Origin: an uncultured Paracoccaceae bacterium
GTDB taxonomy: Bacteria > Pseudomonadota > Alphaproteobacteria > Rhodobacterales > Rhodobacteraceae
Direction of reading: 5' to 3'
Assembly (NCBI GenBank): GCA_951812615.1
Contig: CATOSU010000002.1
Location: 1,240,001 to 1,304,000 of the forward strand
Length of the DNA: 64,000 bases
A program made the position numbers and the translations under genes. Shown here piece by piece: positions 8,731-15,800 of the stretch. Every line of letters begins with the position of its first letter. The first letter of the stretch is position 1. The notes under the pieces were generated by a model that worked only from the letters and a program-made list of their open reading frames with translations, searched no databases and was not told where the DNA came from.

Positions 8731-8769
8731 TTGAGATCACTACGGATCATCAGAGACGTTGCGGACATC
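8731..8769. repeat. att-arm sequence beside copy A, shared with copy B
   Basis: TTGAGATCACTACGGATCAT and the following bases to GTTGCGGACATC align with 10014-10051 beside copy B with only a few differences. Homology on the same side of two tRNA fragments is what attP-derived arms of related elements would leave. It is non-coding. Confidence 0.6.
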
Positions 8770-8796
8770 TCCTCAAGCCGCATCGCCCGTTGTCTG

Positions 8797-9750
8797 TCAA
8801 AAACCCCAGCTGAAACCGGTTTCCTTTTCAGATCTGTCCCATAGTTTGCCCATGACGGCCTTTTCGCAGGCATAGGGTTCCAGAGTTCCCTTTCCGACCG
8901 GACCAACCCACTCCATGCGGCCGGTGGGACCGTAGAATGCCCGCTGATCCAGATCATCTTCGGTTGCACACATGACTTCCGGATAGGCGCCCTTCTCGGC
9001 CGATTGAACCATTGGCGACAGGGACATGAGTGAAAAGACGATCCTTGTGGCGAGGCTGCCGCTCGTGCTTATGAGTGACGTCGCGGATGACCCGGGATGG
9101 CAGACATATACTTCGACACCCTTACCCGCTGCCCTGACCCGGTCCTGCAGCTCATATGCAAACATCATCTGCGCTAGCTTGCTTTGGCTGTAAGCGGCGT
9201 TGGCGCGATAATTCTTGTCCCGGTTCATGTCGTCGAACTGTATTGTCCTCAGTCCCATTTTATAGCCGAGGCTGGCAACGACCACGATACGACCGTTCGA
9301 GTCGTCAATGCGGTCGAAGAGCATCCCGCACAGAACGAAATGGCCGTAATGGTTGGTGCCGAGCTGGCTTTCAAAACCGTCTTTGGTGAGCTTCTGTGTC
9401 GGCACTTGCGCGATGGCAGCGTTACAGATCAGTGCGTCGATCCTTGGCGTGGTCCTCAAAACCTCCGCCGCCGCGTCCCGCACGCTTGCAAGTTCGGACA
9501 GGTCCATGCGGACAAAGCTCACATCGGCCTCTTCGCCGAATTCCTCTTTCAGGTTCCTGATGGCGGCGGCCGACTTCTCCGGGCTGCGGTTCAGCATCAC
9601 CACCGTTGCGCTTTTCGACAGAAGGATCCGGGAGGCCTGGAACCCGACACCGGCATTGGCACCGGTGATCACGTAGGTCTTGCCAGCAAGGGAGCCGACG
9701 CGCTCTGGTGTCCAGCCCATGGGTCCGAACGGGTTATCTTCCATCTTCAT
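8797..9750 (-). CDS. SDR family oxidoreductase (retinol-dehydrogenase-like)
   Basis: A 317-residue short-chain dehydrogenase/reductase. The Rossmann glycine motif TGANAGVG is at residues 29-36. The catalytic set is visible: Asn110 (ICNAA), Ser160 (VVVAS), Tyr187 and Lys191 (YSQSK). The size and the insert after the active site match the retinol dehydrogenase/WW-oxidoreductase-like branch; cofactor preference and substrate are unclear. It is the only gene of the first tRNA-Pro cassette, between copies A and B, and lacks a linked regulator. The start ATG at 9750 is followed by a second in-frame ATG two codons on. Confidence 0.88.
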   Translation of the reverse strand: MKMEDNPFGPMGWTPERVGSLAGKTYVITGANAGVGFQASRILLSKSATVVMLNRSPEKSAAAIRNLKEEFGEEADVSFVRMDLSELASVRDAAAEVLRTTPRIDALICNAAIAQVPTQKLTKDGFESQLGTNHYGHFVLCGMLFDRIDDSNGRIVVVASLGYKMGLRTIQFDDMNRDKNYRANAAYSQSKLAQMMFAYELQDRVRAAGKGVEVYVCHPGSSATSLISTSGSLATRIVFSLMSLSPMVQSAEKGAYPEVMCATEDDLDQRAFYGPTGRMEWVGPVGKGTLEPYACEKAVMGKLWDRSEKETGFSWGF

Positions 9751-9910
9751 ATTCCTTCCAACGCCGGGAGGGTTCGTGCGGAATGGCTCTCCCGCCCTGG
9801 CCGGGTAAATGTCGACTCGTTTCGGTGCAAGAGGGTAGTGCCCGTCAACGCCCGCCCGGAACGTCGGAATTGCTTCGCGAACCGACTTAAAGTTCTGATT
9901 TTAATTATTA

Positions 9911-9950
9911 TTGGTCGGAGTGGCGAGATTCGAACTCACGACCCCTGCCT
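9911..9950 (-). repeat. att-like copy B of the tRNA-Pro 3' end
   Basis: Forty bases identical to 14606-14645, covering the encoded CCA, acceptor strand, T-arm, variable region and start of the anticodon stem. Identity stops inside the anticodon stem. No tRNA 5' half follows, so it is a tRNA fragment rather than a gene. It separates the SDR cassette from the imine-reductase-like cassette. Confidence 0.88.
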
Positions 9951-10013
9951 GCCAAAGGCGAACATTCAGTGGGATTGGGCTCAATACACCCTGTTTTATT
10001 GGGTTTTGCCCTG

Positions 10014-10073
10014 TTGAGATCGCTACAGATCACTTGAAACGTTGCGGTATCGTTGCGGTATCGTTGCGGATCC
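10014..10073. repeat. att-arm of copy B with tandem 11-bp repeats
   Basis: 10014-10051 resembles the arm beside copy A. It runs into tandem copies of GTTGCGGTATC at 10041-10051 and 10052-10062, plus a partial third from 10063. Related GTTGCAG/ATTGCGG units occur beside copy C near 12304-12322. Short direct repeats flanking a core site are typical arm-type binding sites of tyrosine recombinases; that role is inferred. Confidence 0.6.
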
Positions 10074-10110
10074 AAGGAGAGGGTGCGCGGACGTTGACAT
10101 GCAGCGACGA

Positions 10111-10974
10111 TCAGCTGCCCTCCATTCCTGAAGCCAGGACGGTCAACTGCTTCTCGCCAAGACCCGCATCCCACGCCGCCTTTGACTGGTCGTACATGAT
10201 CTGGATGAATTCTGCCGGTGCACCCAACGACTTGAAGGTCTTCAGAGCATCCTCCTGCGCTAGCGCGTAGACTTTCAGTGATGCCTCTGGGTTGTCGAAT
10301 TCCTCCTGTGGAACGGTCTTCGCAAACAGATCGTAGTAGTCGTTGACCAGCTTGAGCGATGCAGGAATTTGGTCGGAATACACCTGCATCGGAATCCCCG
10401 CCTTTTGACAAACAAGCGCCCCGTAGATCATCCCAAACATGAACCCCTGTCGCACCGTGAACAGGCCGGCAAAAAGAGCCGCGAGGGCTGCCGGTGTTTC
10501 ACCCACATGGGCGGATTTGCCGCCCAGTTGTCGAATGATGTCACTGTAGCGATCCCATGATCTCGAGGTTCCTACAGTCAGAATGGTGGTGTCGTCTCTG
10601 CCAATCCCTGACGGGTAGGCATTGATCATACCCAGCATGCAATCCGCGCGGCGTTCGGTCAGTTTGGAAACCAGCCGCTCGGCGTCTTCTGTGTCACCCG
10701 TGCTCATGTCGCAAAAGGTTTTGCCCCTGATTGGTGTGTCTATGCTGCTGACCAACGCAGCGGTTTCGCGGTGGCTCTTGATGCAAATGATGACGAAATC
10801 GCTCGCGGCCACGGCATCGTCTGGCGATGTACAGGCCTTTGCCCCGGCTTGCTCCAGCGGCTCCGTCTTTGCTGGCGACCGATTCCAGACGCTGACGTCG
10901 TGGCCATTTGTGACGAGGCAATGCGCCAATGCCGACCCCATGGAGCCAAGACCCAGAACTGATATTTTCGCCAT
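10111..10974 (-). CDS. Imine-reductase-like NAD(P)-dependent oxidoreductase (6PGDH/beta-HAD superfamily)
   Basis: A 287-residue enzyme with N-terminal Rossmann motif GLGSMG (residues 8-13) and VWNRSPAK suggesting NADP preference. The interdomain segment STGDTEDA...GMINAYPSGIG and the following GGKSAHVGETPAAL resemble imine reductases more than 3-hydroxyisobutyrate dehydrogenases, and the usual catalytic Lys motif of the latter is not obvious. A typical all-helical C-terminal dimer domain follows. I start at ATG 10974; the longer frame would run through the divergent LysR promoter. It is divergent from LysR (11077), which probably controls it. Substrate unknown. Confidence 0.8.
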   Translation of the reverse strand: MAKISVLGLGSMGSALAHCLVTNGHDVSVWNRSPAKTEPLEQAGAKACTSPDDAVAASDFVIICIKSHRETAALVSSIDTPIRGKTFCDMSTGDTEDAERLVSKLTERRADCMLGMINAYPSGIGRDDTTILTVGTSRSWDRYSDIIRQLGGKSAHVGETPAALAALFAGLFTVRQGFMFGMIYGALVCQKAGIPMQVYSDQIPASLKLVNDYYDLFAKTVPQEEFDNPEASLKVYALAQEDALKTFKSLGAPAEFIQIMYDQSKAAWDAGLGEKQLTVLASGMEGS

Positions 10975-11061
10975 GACGGTGATCTCCCCAAAAACGCTTC
11001 CGATTACCCATAGAATGGCGGCAAGCTGCGCAAATGCCAGTTGTAAAAAATTCTTGGTTCG

Positions 11062-11072
11062 TAGATCATCTA
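11062..11072. promoter_or_regulatory. Palindrome at the LysR/oxidoreductase divergent promoter
   Basis: TAGAT-C-ATCTA, four bases before the LysR start codon and within the 102-base divergent intergenic region. Placement and dyad symmetry fit an autoregulatory LysR-type operator. Assigned by position and symmetry only. Confidence 0.4.
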
Positions 11073-11076
11073 CCAA

Positions 11077-11994
11077 ATGAATTGGCGCGACTTACCATCC
11101 CTCACATCCCTGCGTGCGTTCGCAGCCGCCGCTGAACATCGAAGCCTGACCAAGGCCGCAAAGACGCTCAACGTCACGCATTCTGCCGTGGGTCAGCAGA
11201 TCAAAGCCCTTGAGCGCGAACTCGGCACGCGCCTCGTGACCCGCACGCAATATGGCATCACATTGACCCCACAGGGGGAAATGCTGTCAAAAGGCCTGCT
11301 CGAAGCCTTTGCGTCCATGGCCAACTTGACGGAAGGCTTGTCAGCCGCCGAAGCCACCCGGCCCCTGCTGGTTTCCGTAACCCCGATGTTTGCCAGCGCT
11401 TTTTTGATGCCCCGGCTTTCCGCCTTCATCGAAGCCCATCCCTCAATCGAGCTGAACCTCGACTCGACGATCGAAGCCGTCGACCTGAAACCCGGCGGTG
11501 TCGATTTGGCTATTCGGTACGGCACCGGGCAATGGTACGGGCTTGACGCCGAACTTCTGTTGCCGGGGTGCCTGACTGTCGTCGCATCACGGGACTTGAT
11601 CGGCAATCAGAAAATCACGGAGCCAATGCAGCTTCTGGACTTGCCAATGTTGCAGGAACACGCATCCGTCGAGTTCGATCTTTGGCTGGAGAAAGTAGGC
11701 ATCCCCATACAGGCAGAGCGCAAAGTCGTCCGGATGCCGGGCAACATGCTGCTGGACGGCATTCGCAACGGTGACGGTATTGGCGCAACGGTGCCAGCTT
11801 TCATTGCCAATGAACTGAAGTCAGGCAAACTCATCGCGCTCTTCGACGATCCCATTCCCGACATTGGGTATTATCTGGTGACCTTGCCGGGGCCGACACG
11901 CCCGGCTCTCAAGATTTTCACCCGATGGCTTCAGCACTCAGTGTCGGAGCACGAGCGATCTCTTTTCCGCTGGAAACCGGCACATCTGTTGTGA
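11077..11994 (+). CDS. LysR family transcriptional regulator (GcvA-like)
   Basis: A 305-residue LysR regulator. The winged HTH occupies residues 7-65 (LTSLRAFAAAAEHRSLTKAA...HSAVGQQIKALE) and the effector-binding domain starts about residue 92. The segments LTPQGEMLSKGL and GVDLAIRYGTG are typical of the GcvA subgroup. It is divergent from the imine-reductase-like gene with 102 bases between them, so it most likely regulates that gene and itself. Both sit inside the second tRNA-Pro cassette and were probably acquired together. The effector is unknown. Confidence 0.9.
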   Translation: MNWRDLPSLTSLRAFAAAAEHRSLTKAAKTLNVTHSAVGQQIKALERELGTRLVTRTQYGITLTPQGEMLSKGLLEAFASMANLTEGLSAAEATRPLLVSVTPMFASAFLMPRLSAFIEAHPSIELNLDSTIEAVDLKPGGVDLAIRYGTGQWYGLDAELLLPGCLTVVASRDLIGNQKITEPMQLLDLPMLQEHASVEFDLWLEKVGIPIQAERKVVRMPGNMLLDGIRNGDGIGATVPAFIANELKSGKLIALFDDPIPDIGYYLVTLPGPTRPALKIFTRWLQHSVSEHERSLFRWKPAHLL

Positions 11995-12172
11995 GATTTC
12001 TTCCCATCTCCCCAACCTCGATGTGGATTGAGGCAGGAGGCTGGTCAGCCACATATTGATGGTTGCACAATCAGAGCCCCGAAACCTGCCCAAGCACTGC
12101 CTATTCCGCAACGTTTCGACGCGCGATTATTGCAGGGCTCCAGAAGGGAAGATCTTCTAAGCCTTGGAAATC

Positions 12173-12220
12173 ATTGGTCGGAGTGGCGAGATTCGAACTC
12201 ACGACCCCTGCCTCTCGAAG
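12173..12220 (-). repeat. att-like copy C of the tRNA-Pro 3' half
   Basis: Matches 14605-14652 of the intact tRNA-Pro at 47 of 48 bases; the single mismatch (12215) falls in the anticodon. The match ends within the anticodon stem and is followed by GCGAAACGGC rather than the tRNA 5' half. It separates the second and third cassettes. The 331 bases between LysR and TetR contain this copy and its arm but no gene. Confidence 0.88.
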
Positions 12221-12325
12221 GCGAAACGGCAGCGGGTTTGAGTTCAATGACCCTTGTTTTGTTGGGGCTGCGTTTCGCCTGGAAAGCTTGAACTGGGTTG
12301 TTTCGTTGCAGTTTCATTGCGGAAA

Positions 12326-12910
12326 TCATGTTTGTCGAGCAAGCGCCAAAACGCTATGCGAAAGCGTTTCCAGAAGATCATCCAGGTTGTCCCGATCCTT
12401 AACGTATTTGAAACTCATCGCCACAGTCACAACGTAGTTCGCCAGCCGGGACGGAGATAACGCACCGTCGCTGGGCGCTTCCAAGTGCTCTTTCAAGATA
12501 CCTTCGACGAGCTGCTTGTACCTGTCGTGAGAATCTCTGATGGCATCCGCGCCCGCTTCATTGTGCCCGCTGATCAGGTCTTCCGGATCTCCTGCTGTTT
12601 GAAGAAGTTCAAATGATTTTACCACCGTTTCCTGGAAGTAGACGTTCAGCTTCTCTGCCAGCGTTGTGCAGTTCTGCATCCGCCCTTTTATCGCTTCCAT
12701 CGACTGATCTGTGATTTGCCGGATCGACGCTCGGATCAGCTCGTCCTTGCCTCCAAACAGATCGTAAAGCGTTTGTCGTGAAACACCGGCATCACGCGCA
12801 ATGTCGTTCATCGAAGTCTTGCGGGCACCGAAGCGAACGAAGCAGCGGATCGCCGCATCGACGATCTTCAGTTCGGTTTCGGTCATTGGCGTTTGTTCAG
12901 TGTCTTTCAT
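12326..12910 (-). CDS. TetR/AcrR family transcriptional regulator
   Basis: A 194-residue TetR-type repressor. The HTH is at residues about 30-55 (TSMNDIARDAGVSRQTLYDLFGGKDELI); the rest is a helical ligand domain. I start at ATG 12910, since the longer frame crosses the divergent promoter. The hydrolase at 13035 is divergent, and a perfect palindrome lies at 12938-12948, so the likely targets are itself and the hydrolase/SRPBCC pair. It belongs to the third tRNA-Pro cassette. Ligand unknown. Confidence 0.88.
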   Translation of the reverse strand: MKDTEQTPMTETELKIVDAAIRCFVRFGARKTSMNDIARDAGVSRQTLYDLFGGKDELIRASIRQITDQSMEAIKGRMQNCTTLAEKLNVYFQETVVKSFELLQTAGDPEDLISGHNEAGADAIRDSHDRYKQLVEGILKEHLEAPSDGALSPSRLANYVVTVAMSFKYVKDRDNLDDLLETLSHSVLALARQT

Positions 12911-12937
12911 GCCGTCACAAATAAATCGCATCATACG

Positions 12938-12948
12938 ACTTGACAAGT
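12938..12948. promoter_or_regulatory. Candidate TetR operator overlapping a -35 box
   Basis: ACTTG-A-CAAGT is a perfect inverted repeat containing TTGACA (12940-12945). Binding there would block a promoter reading toward the hydrolase at 13035. The short divergent region and the adjacent TetR gene support the role; the exact -10 is uncertain. Confidence 0.45.
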
Positions 12949-13034
12949 GTAATATCTTTGTACGATACAACTCGACAGAATTGAAACAGTTGTAAAGCTT
13001 CGCCACTTTACCTGAACACAAACGGAGAAGACCC

Positions 13035-13958
13035 ATGATTGCCAATTTCGTAATGAAACGCGTGGCCAAGATGATCGCCGATACCCGCCGCTCGCCGATC
13101 TACCGGCGGCCCGATGAATACGGGCTTGAATACGAAGACGTTACCTTTCAGTCCCTCGACGGGATCACGCTGGAAGGCTGGTATCTGCAGTCAAAAACGC
13201 CCTCTAACAAGCTGGTGATCTGCAACCACTTCTCGCCGGGCAACCGGTATGGCTATGCCGGGCACCTCAAGGGATGGAGACAGGCAGGCGGTTTCGAGGT
13301 GAACTTCCTGCCCAAATACAAGGCGCTGGTCGAGGCTGGCTACAATGTCCTGACCTACGATCTGCGTAACCATGGCACCAGCGCACCGGCCCAGAACGGT
13401 GGCTACAACCCAGAACTCTTCGAATACAAGGACGTTGTCGGTTCCCTGAACTATGCCCGGTCGAATCCGGTGACCAAGGATATGGAAATCCATCTGCACT
13501 CGATGTGCCTTGGGGGCAATTCCACGCTTGTGGCGATGCGCAAGCACCCGGACGCCTTCGCGGACGTCAAATCAATGATCCTGATCCAGCCGATCTCTGG
13601 CGACGCGCTTGTGCGCAAACTGGTCAAGAACATGCGTATGGGCAAAAAGGGCTACGCCGCCTTCGAAAAACACTATCGCGAGATTTGGGGCTTCCGCATC
13701 GAAGATTCCTCGCCGCAGAAGGATGCACCTTTCGTGACCATGCCGACACTCGTCGTGCAGGTGCGCCAAGACGCGTTCACCTATGCCGAAGAAGACGTTC
13801 AGACGATCTATGATGCCATTCCGGTGACCGACAAGGAACTCTTCTGGATCGAGGGCACGACCCAGCGTTTCCGCGGCTATCAGCACTTTACCGAACACCC
13901 GGAACAAATGCTTGCATGGTACGACGCGCATGCCGCTCAGAATGAAGTGGGGAAGTGA
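13035..13958 (+). CDS. Alpha/beta hydrolase with predicted cysteine nucleophile
   Basis: A 307-residue alpha/beta-hydrolase fold protein. The nucleophile elbow reads HSMCLGG at residues 155-161, placing Cys158 where most family members have Ser, as in dienelactone hydrolases. An Asp in VQVRQDAF and His in GYQHFTEHP fit the acid and base. There is no signal peptide, but the first 20 residues are amphipathic and basic. It follows a TetR-controlled divergent promoter and is followed by an SRPBCC protein whose start lies next to its stop, so the two are an operon. Substrate unknown; haloalkanoic or lactone substrates are guesses. Confidence 0.82.
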   Translation: MIANFVMKRVAKMIADTRRSPIYRRPDEYGLEYEDVTFQSLDGITLEGWYLQSKTPSNKLVICNHFSPGNRYGYAGHLKGWRQAGGFEVNFLPKYKALVEAGYNVLTYDLRNHGTSAPAQNGGYNPELFEYKDVVGSLNYARSNPVTKDMEIHLHSMCLGGNSTLVAMRKHPDAFADVKSMILIQPISGDALVRKLVKNMRMGKKGYAAFEKHYREIWGFRIEDSSPQKDAPFVTMPTLVVQVRQDAFTYAEEDVQTIYDAIPVTDKELFWIEGTTQRFRGYQHFTEHPEQMLAWYDAHAAQNEVGK

Positions 13959-13963
13959 CTCAC

Positions 13964-14461
13964 ATGCTCTGGAGCATCCTGAAGTGGGGACTGCCCGCCA
14001 TCGCGATCATCGTGGTGGCAACGGCGGCCCTCGCCCGCAAGACATTCCACGCCGAACTGGTCATCCCCACCCCACCGGAAGCGGTGTGGGCAGTCTTGAT
14101 GGACACCGAAAACTACCCGGACTGGAACCCCGTTTTCGTCGCGGTTAAAGGACGATACAGCGAGGGCGCTACCGTGACGAATTCTGTTCGTTTCCCGGAT
14201 GGCTCGACGGTCGACATGAAAGCCACCGTACGTACCCTGACCGAAGGCCGGGAAATCCGGCAATACGGCGGAGTGCCGGGCTTCTTGACCTTTGACCACC
14301 GCTGGATTCTGGAACCGGCCGAAGGTGGAACCCGCGTTGTCCAACACGAGGTGGATCGGGGATTGTGGCTCTGGTTCTGGAATTCTGAGTGGATCGAACC
14401 AGCGTATCTCAACACCATCGAAGCCTTGTCTGATCGCGTAGAAGCAATCTCCAAGGAGTAG
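13964..14461 (+). CDS. SRPBCC-fold protein with N-terminal membrane anchor
   Basis: A 165-residue protein with an N-terminal hydrophobic helix (ILKWGLPAIAIIVVATAAL) followed by a START/SRPBCC ligand-binding fold (PPEAVWAVLMDTENYPDWNPVF is the usual first helix-strand element). Such proteins bind hydrophobic ligands or act as cyclases and hydrolase partners. I prefer ATG 13964 because GGGGAAG lies about ten bases upstream; a GTG at 13955 overlapping the hydrolase stop is the alternative. It is the last gene of the third tRNA-Pro cassette, with the tRNA about 145 bases beyond. The cargo pair may act on the same hydrophobic substrate. Confidence 0.75.
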   Translation: MLWSILKWGLPAIAIIVVATAALARKTFHAELVIPTPPEAVWAVLMDTENYPDWNPVFVAVKGRYSEGATVTNSVRFPDGSTVDMKATVRTLTEGREIRQYGGVPGFLTFDHRWILEPAEGGTRVVQHEVDRGLWLWFWNSEWIEPAYLNTIEALSDRVEAISKE

Positions 14462-14606
14462 ACCCGCCATGGGTTGGACCGGAGCCATGGCCAATGTCAC
14501 GCTGAGATTAGGCCATTTCGGTAGTTTTCAGTTGATCTGAGTCTATCTGATTAGGGGTTTCATTGCGAAACCCAAACCCACCGAAATTCCAACCTGTTGA
14601 AATAAT

Positions 14607-14683
14607 TGGTCGGAGTGGCGAGATTCGAACTCACGACCCCTGCCTCCCGAAGACAGTGCTCTACCAGGCTGAGCTACACTCCG
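14607..14683 (-). tRNA. tRNA-Pro (anticodon CGG)
   Basis: Folds by eye as a 77-base cloverleaf including encoded CCA: 7-bp acceptor stem (CGGAGTG/CACTCCG), D-stem GCTC/GAGC, anticodon stem CTGTC/GGCAG with loop TTCGGGA (anticodon CGG at 14649-14647), 5-base variable loop and T-arm with TTCGAAT. It reads CCG codons. Its 3' half is duplicated three times downstream (8631, 9911, 12173), so it serves as an integration site. It remains intact because each insertion restores the 3' end. Confidence 0.96.
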
Positions 14684-14728
14684 ACCGTGGCGCGCGGGAT
14701 AGCTGAGGCTTGGGCATTATGCAAGGGA

Positions 14729-15694
14729 CTAATCCTGCGCCCGGCCACGTTTCAGCAGCGTTCCCACGCGCAGGCCTGCGGGCAGGCCGGCGCGGGTGCG
14801 GGTGCGCAGGACGGGGGTGTTGCGGGAGACGGCCGGATCGGCTTCGCGGCGAAGGATATAGAGCCCGCTGGCAATGATGATTGCGGCACCGACAAAGGTG
14901 ATCAGGTCGGGGTGTTCGTCAAACAGCAGGTATCCGAACAGCACCGCCCACAGGATCTGGGAATATTGCATCGGTGCGATAACAATCGCGGGGCCGTTGC
15001 GGTAGGCCGCCAGAATGCAGGTCATCGCGGCAAGGACCAGCGCGGCAATCACGGCCATCAGCCCAAGATCGCCGACCGGCATCGGCCGATAGACAAAGGC
15101 CAGCCCCACCCCCATCAGCAGAAAGCCCATGAACATGGGATAGAGGATCATGACGACGGTGCGTTCTTCTCCTCCGATCTTGCGCATGATGATCGCGTTT
15201 ACGGCCGACAGAAAGGCCGCGACCAGTGCCGAGAGATGTCCCAGCGCCAGGTCCTCGGCCCCCGGCCGCAGGACAACCAGAACGCCGACCAGCCCGGCCA
15301 CCACGGCCAGTCCGCGACGCAGGCGCACGGTTTCGCCCAGAAACGGTATCGCCAGAAGCGTGATGATCAGGGGGGTGGCAAACAGAATTGCATAGACCTG
15401 GGCCAGTGGCAGCACTGTGAAGGCATAGAACGCGGAAAAGGCGGCGACCGATCCGCTGACGCTGCGCAGGGCGACCAGCCCCGGGTGCTTTGGCCGCAGC
15501 GTGCCGGGTTCCGAATCCCGGACCAGCAGCAGAGCAATCAGCGGGAACGTGAACAGCGCGCTGAAAAAGACGATCTGGATGACGGAGTAGCTGCTGCCGA
15601 GATGTTTGATGATGGCGTCGTGGACTGAGAAAACCGCATAGCCGGCCAGGCCGATCGCGGCGGCACGGGTGGTCGACTGAGTAACCGGCTGCAT
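14729..15694 (-). CDS. DMT superfamily transporter (EamA domains)
   Basis: A 321-residue inner-membrane protein with about ten membrane helices arranged as two EamA repeats (LAGYAVFSVHDAIIKHLG... and ...LSALVAAFLSAVNAIIMRKIG). This is the topology of drug/metabolite exporters such as RhaT/YdcZ relatives. The tail of about 35 residues is basic and cytosolic. It stands alone between tRNA-Pro and leuB on the same strand; a terminator at 15751-15775 separates it from leuB. Substrate cannot be predicted. Confidence 0.88.
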   Translation of the reverse strand: MQPVTQSTTRAAAIGLAGYAVFSVHDAIIKHLGSSYSVIQIVFFSALFTFPLIALLLVRDSEPGTLRPKHPGLVALRSVSGSVAAFSAFYAFTVLPLAQVYAILFATPLIITLLAIPFLGETVRLRRGLAVVAGLVGVLVVLRPGAEDLALGHLSALVAAFLSAVNAIIMRKIGGEERTVVMILYPMFMGFLLMGVGLAFVYRPMPVGDLGLMAVIAALVLAAMTCILAAYRNGPAIVIAPMQYSQILWAVLFGYLLFDEHPDLITFVGAAIIIASGLYILRREADPAVSRNTPVLRTRTRAGLPAGLRVGTLLKRGRAQD

Positions 15695-15750
15695 GTTCCG
15701 GGGATCCTGATTTGCGGTTTGTCCCTTCCTACCGGTGCGGGTGCCAAAGC

Positions 15751-15775
15751 AAAAGGGGCCGCCAGTTGGCGGCCC
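15751..15775 (-). terminator. Rho-independent terminator of leuB
   Basis: On the minus strand a 9-bp GC-rich stem (15756-15764 with 15767-15775) is followed by TTTTGCTTT. It lies about 25 bases after the leuB stop codon. Confidence 0.75.
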
Positions 15776-15800
15776 GCTTCGCGTTCATCCGGTTTTTTGG

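Larger units (their letters stand above)
8631..14652. mobile_element. Tandem array of three integrase-less cassettes at tRNA-Pro(CGG)
   Basis: Four copies of the tRNA-Pro 3' half (8631, 9911, 12173, 14605), all in the same orientation, separate segments of about 1.28, 2.26 and 2.43 kb. The segments carry an SDR gene, an imine-reductase-like gene with LysR, and a TetR/hydrolase/SRPBCC set. Only the copy nearest 14683 is joined to a tRNA 5' half, which is the pattern left by repeated integration into a tRNA 3' end. No tyrosine or serine recombinase is encoded inside or elsewhere in the window. The integrating enzyme must act in trans, have been lost, or lie outside. Confidence 0.75.

Noticed and set aside
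9911-9950. Second tRNA-Pro gene
   Set aside because: Only the 3' half is present; no D-arm, no 5' acceptor strand. The same holds for 12173-12220 and 8631-8671.
14554-14573. Hairpin GGGTTTC-ATTGC-GAAACCC as terminator
   Set aside because: It lacks a T-run on either strand; it may belong to the att-arm instead, but evidence is thin.
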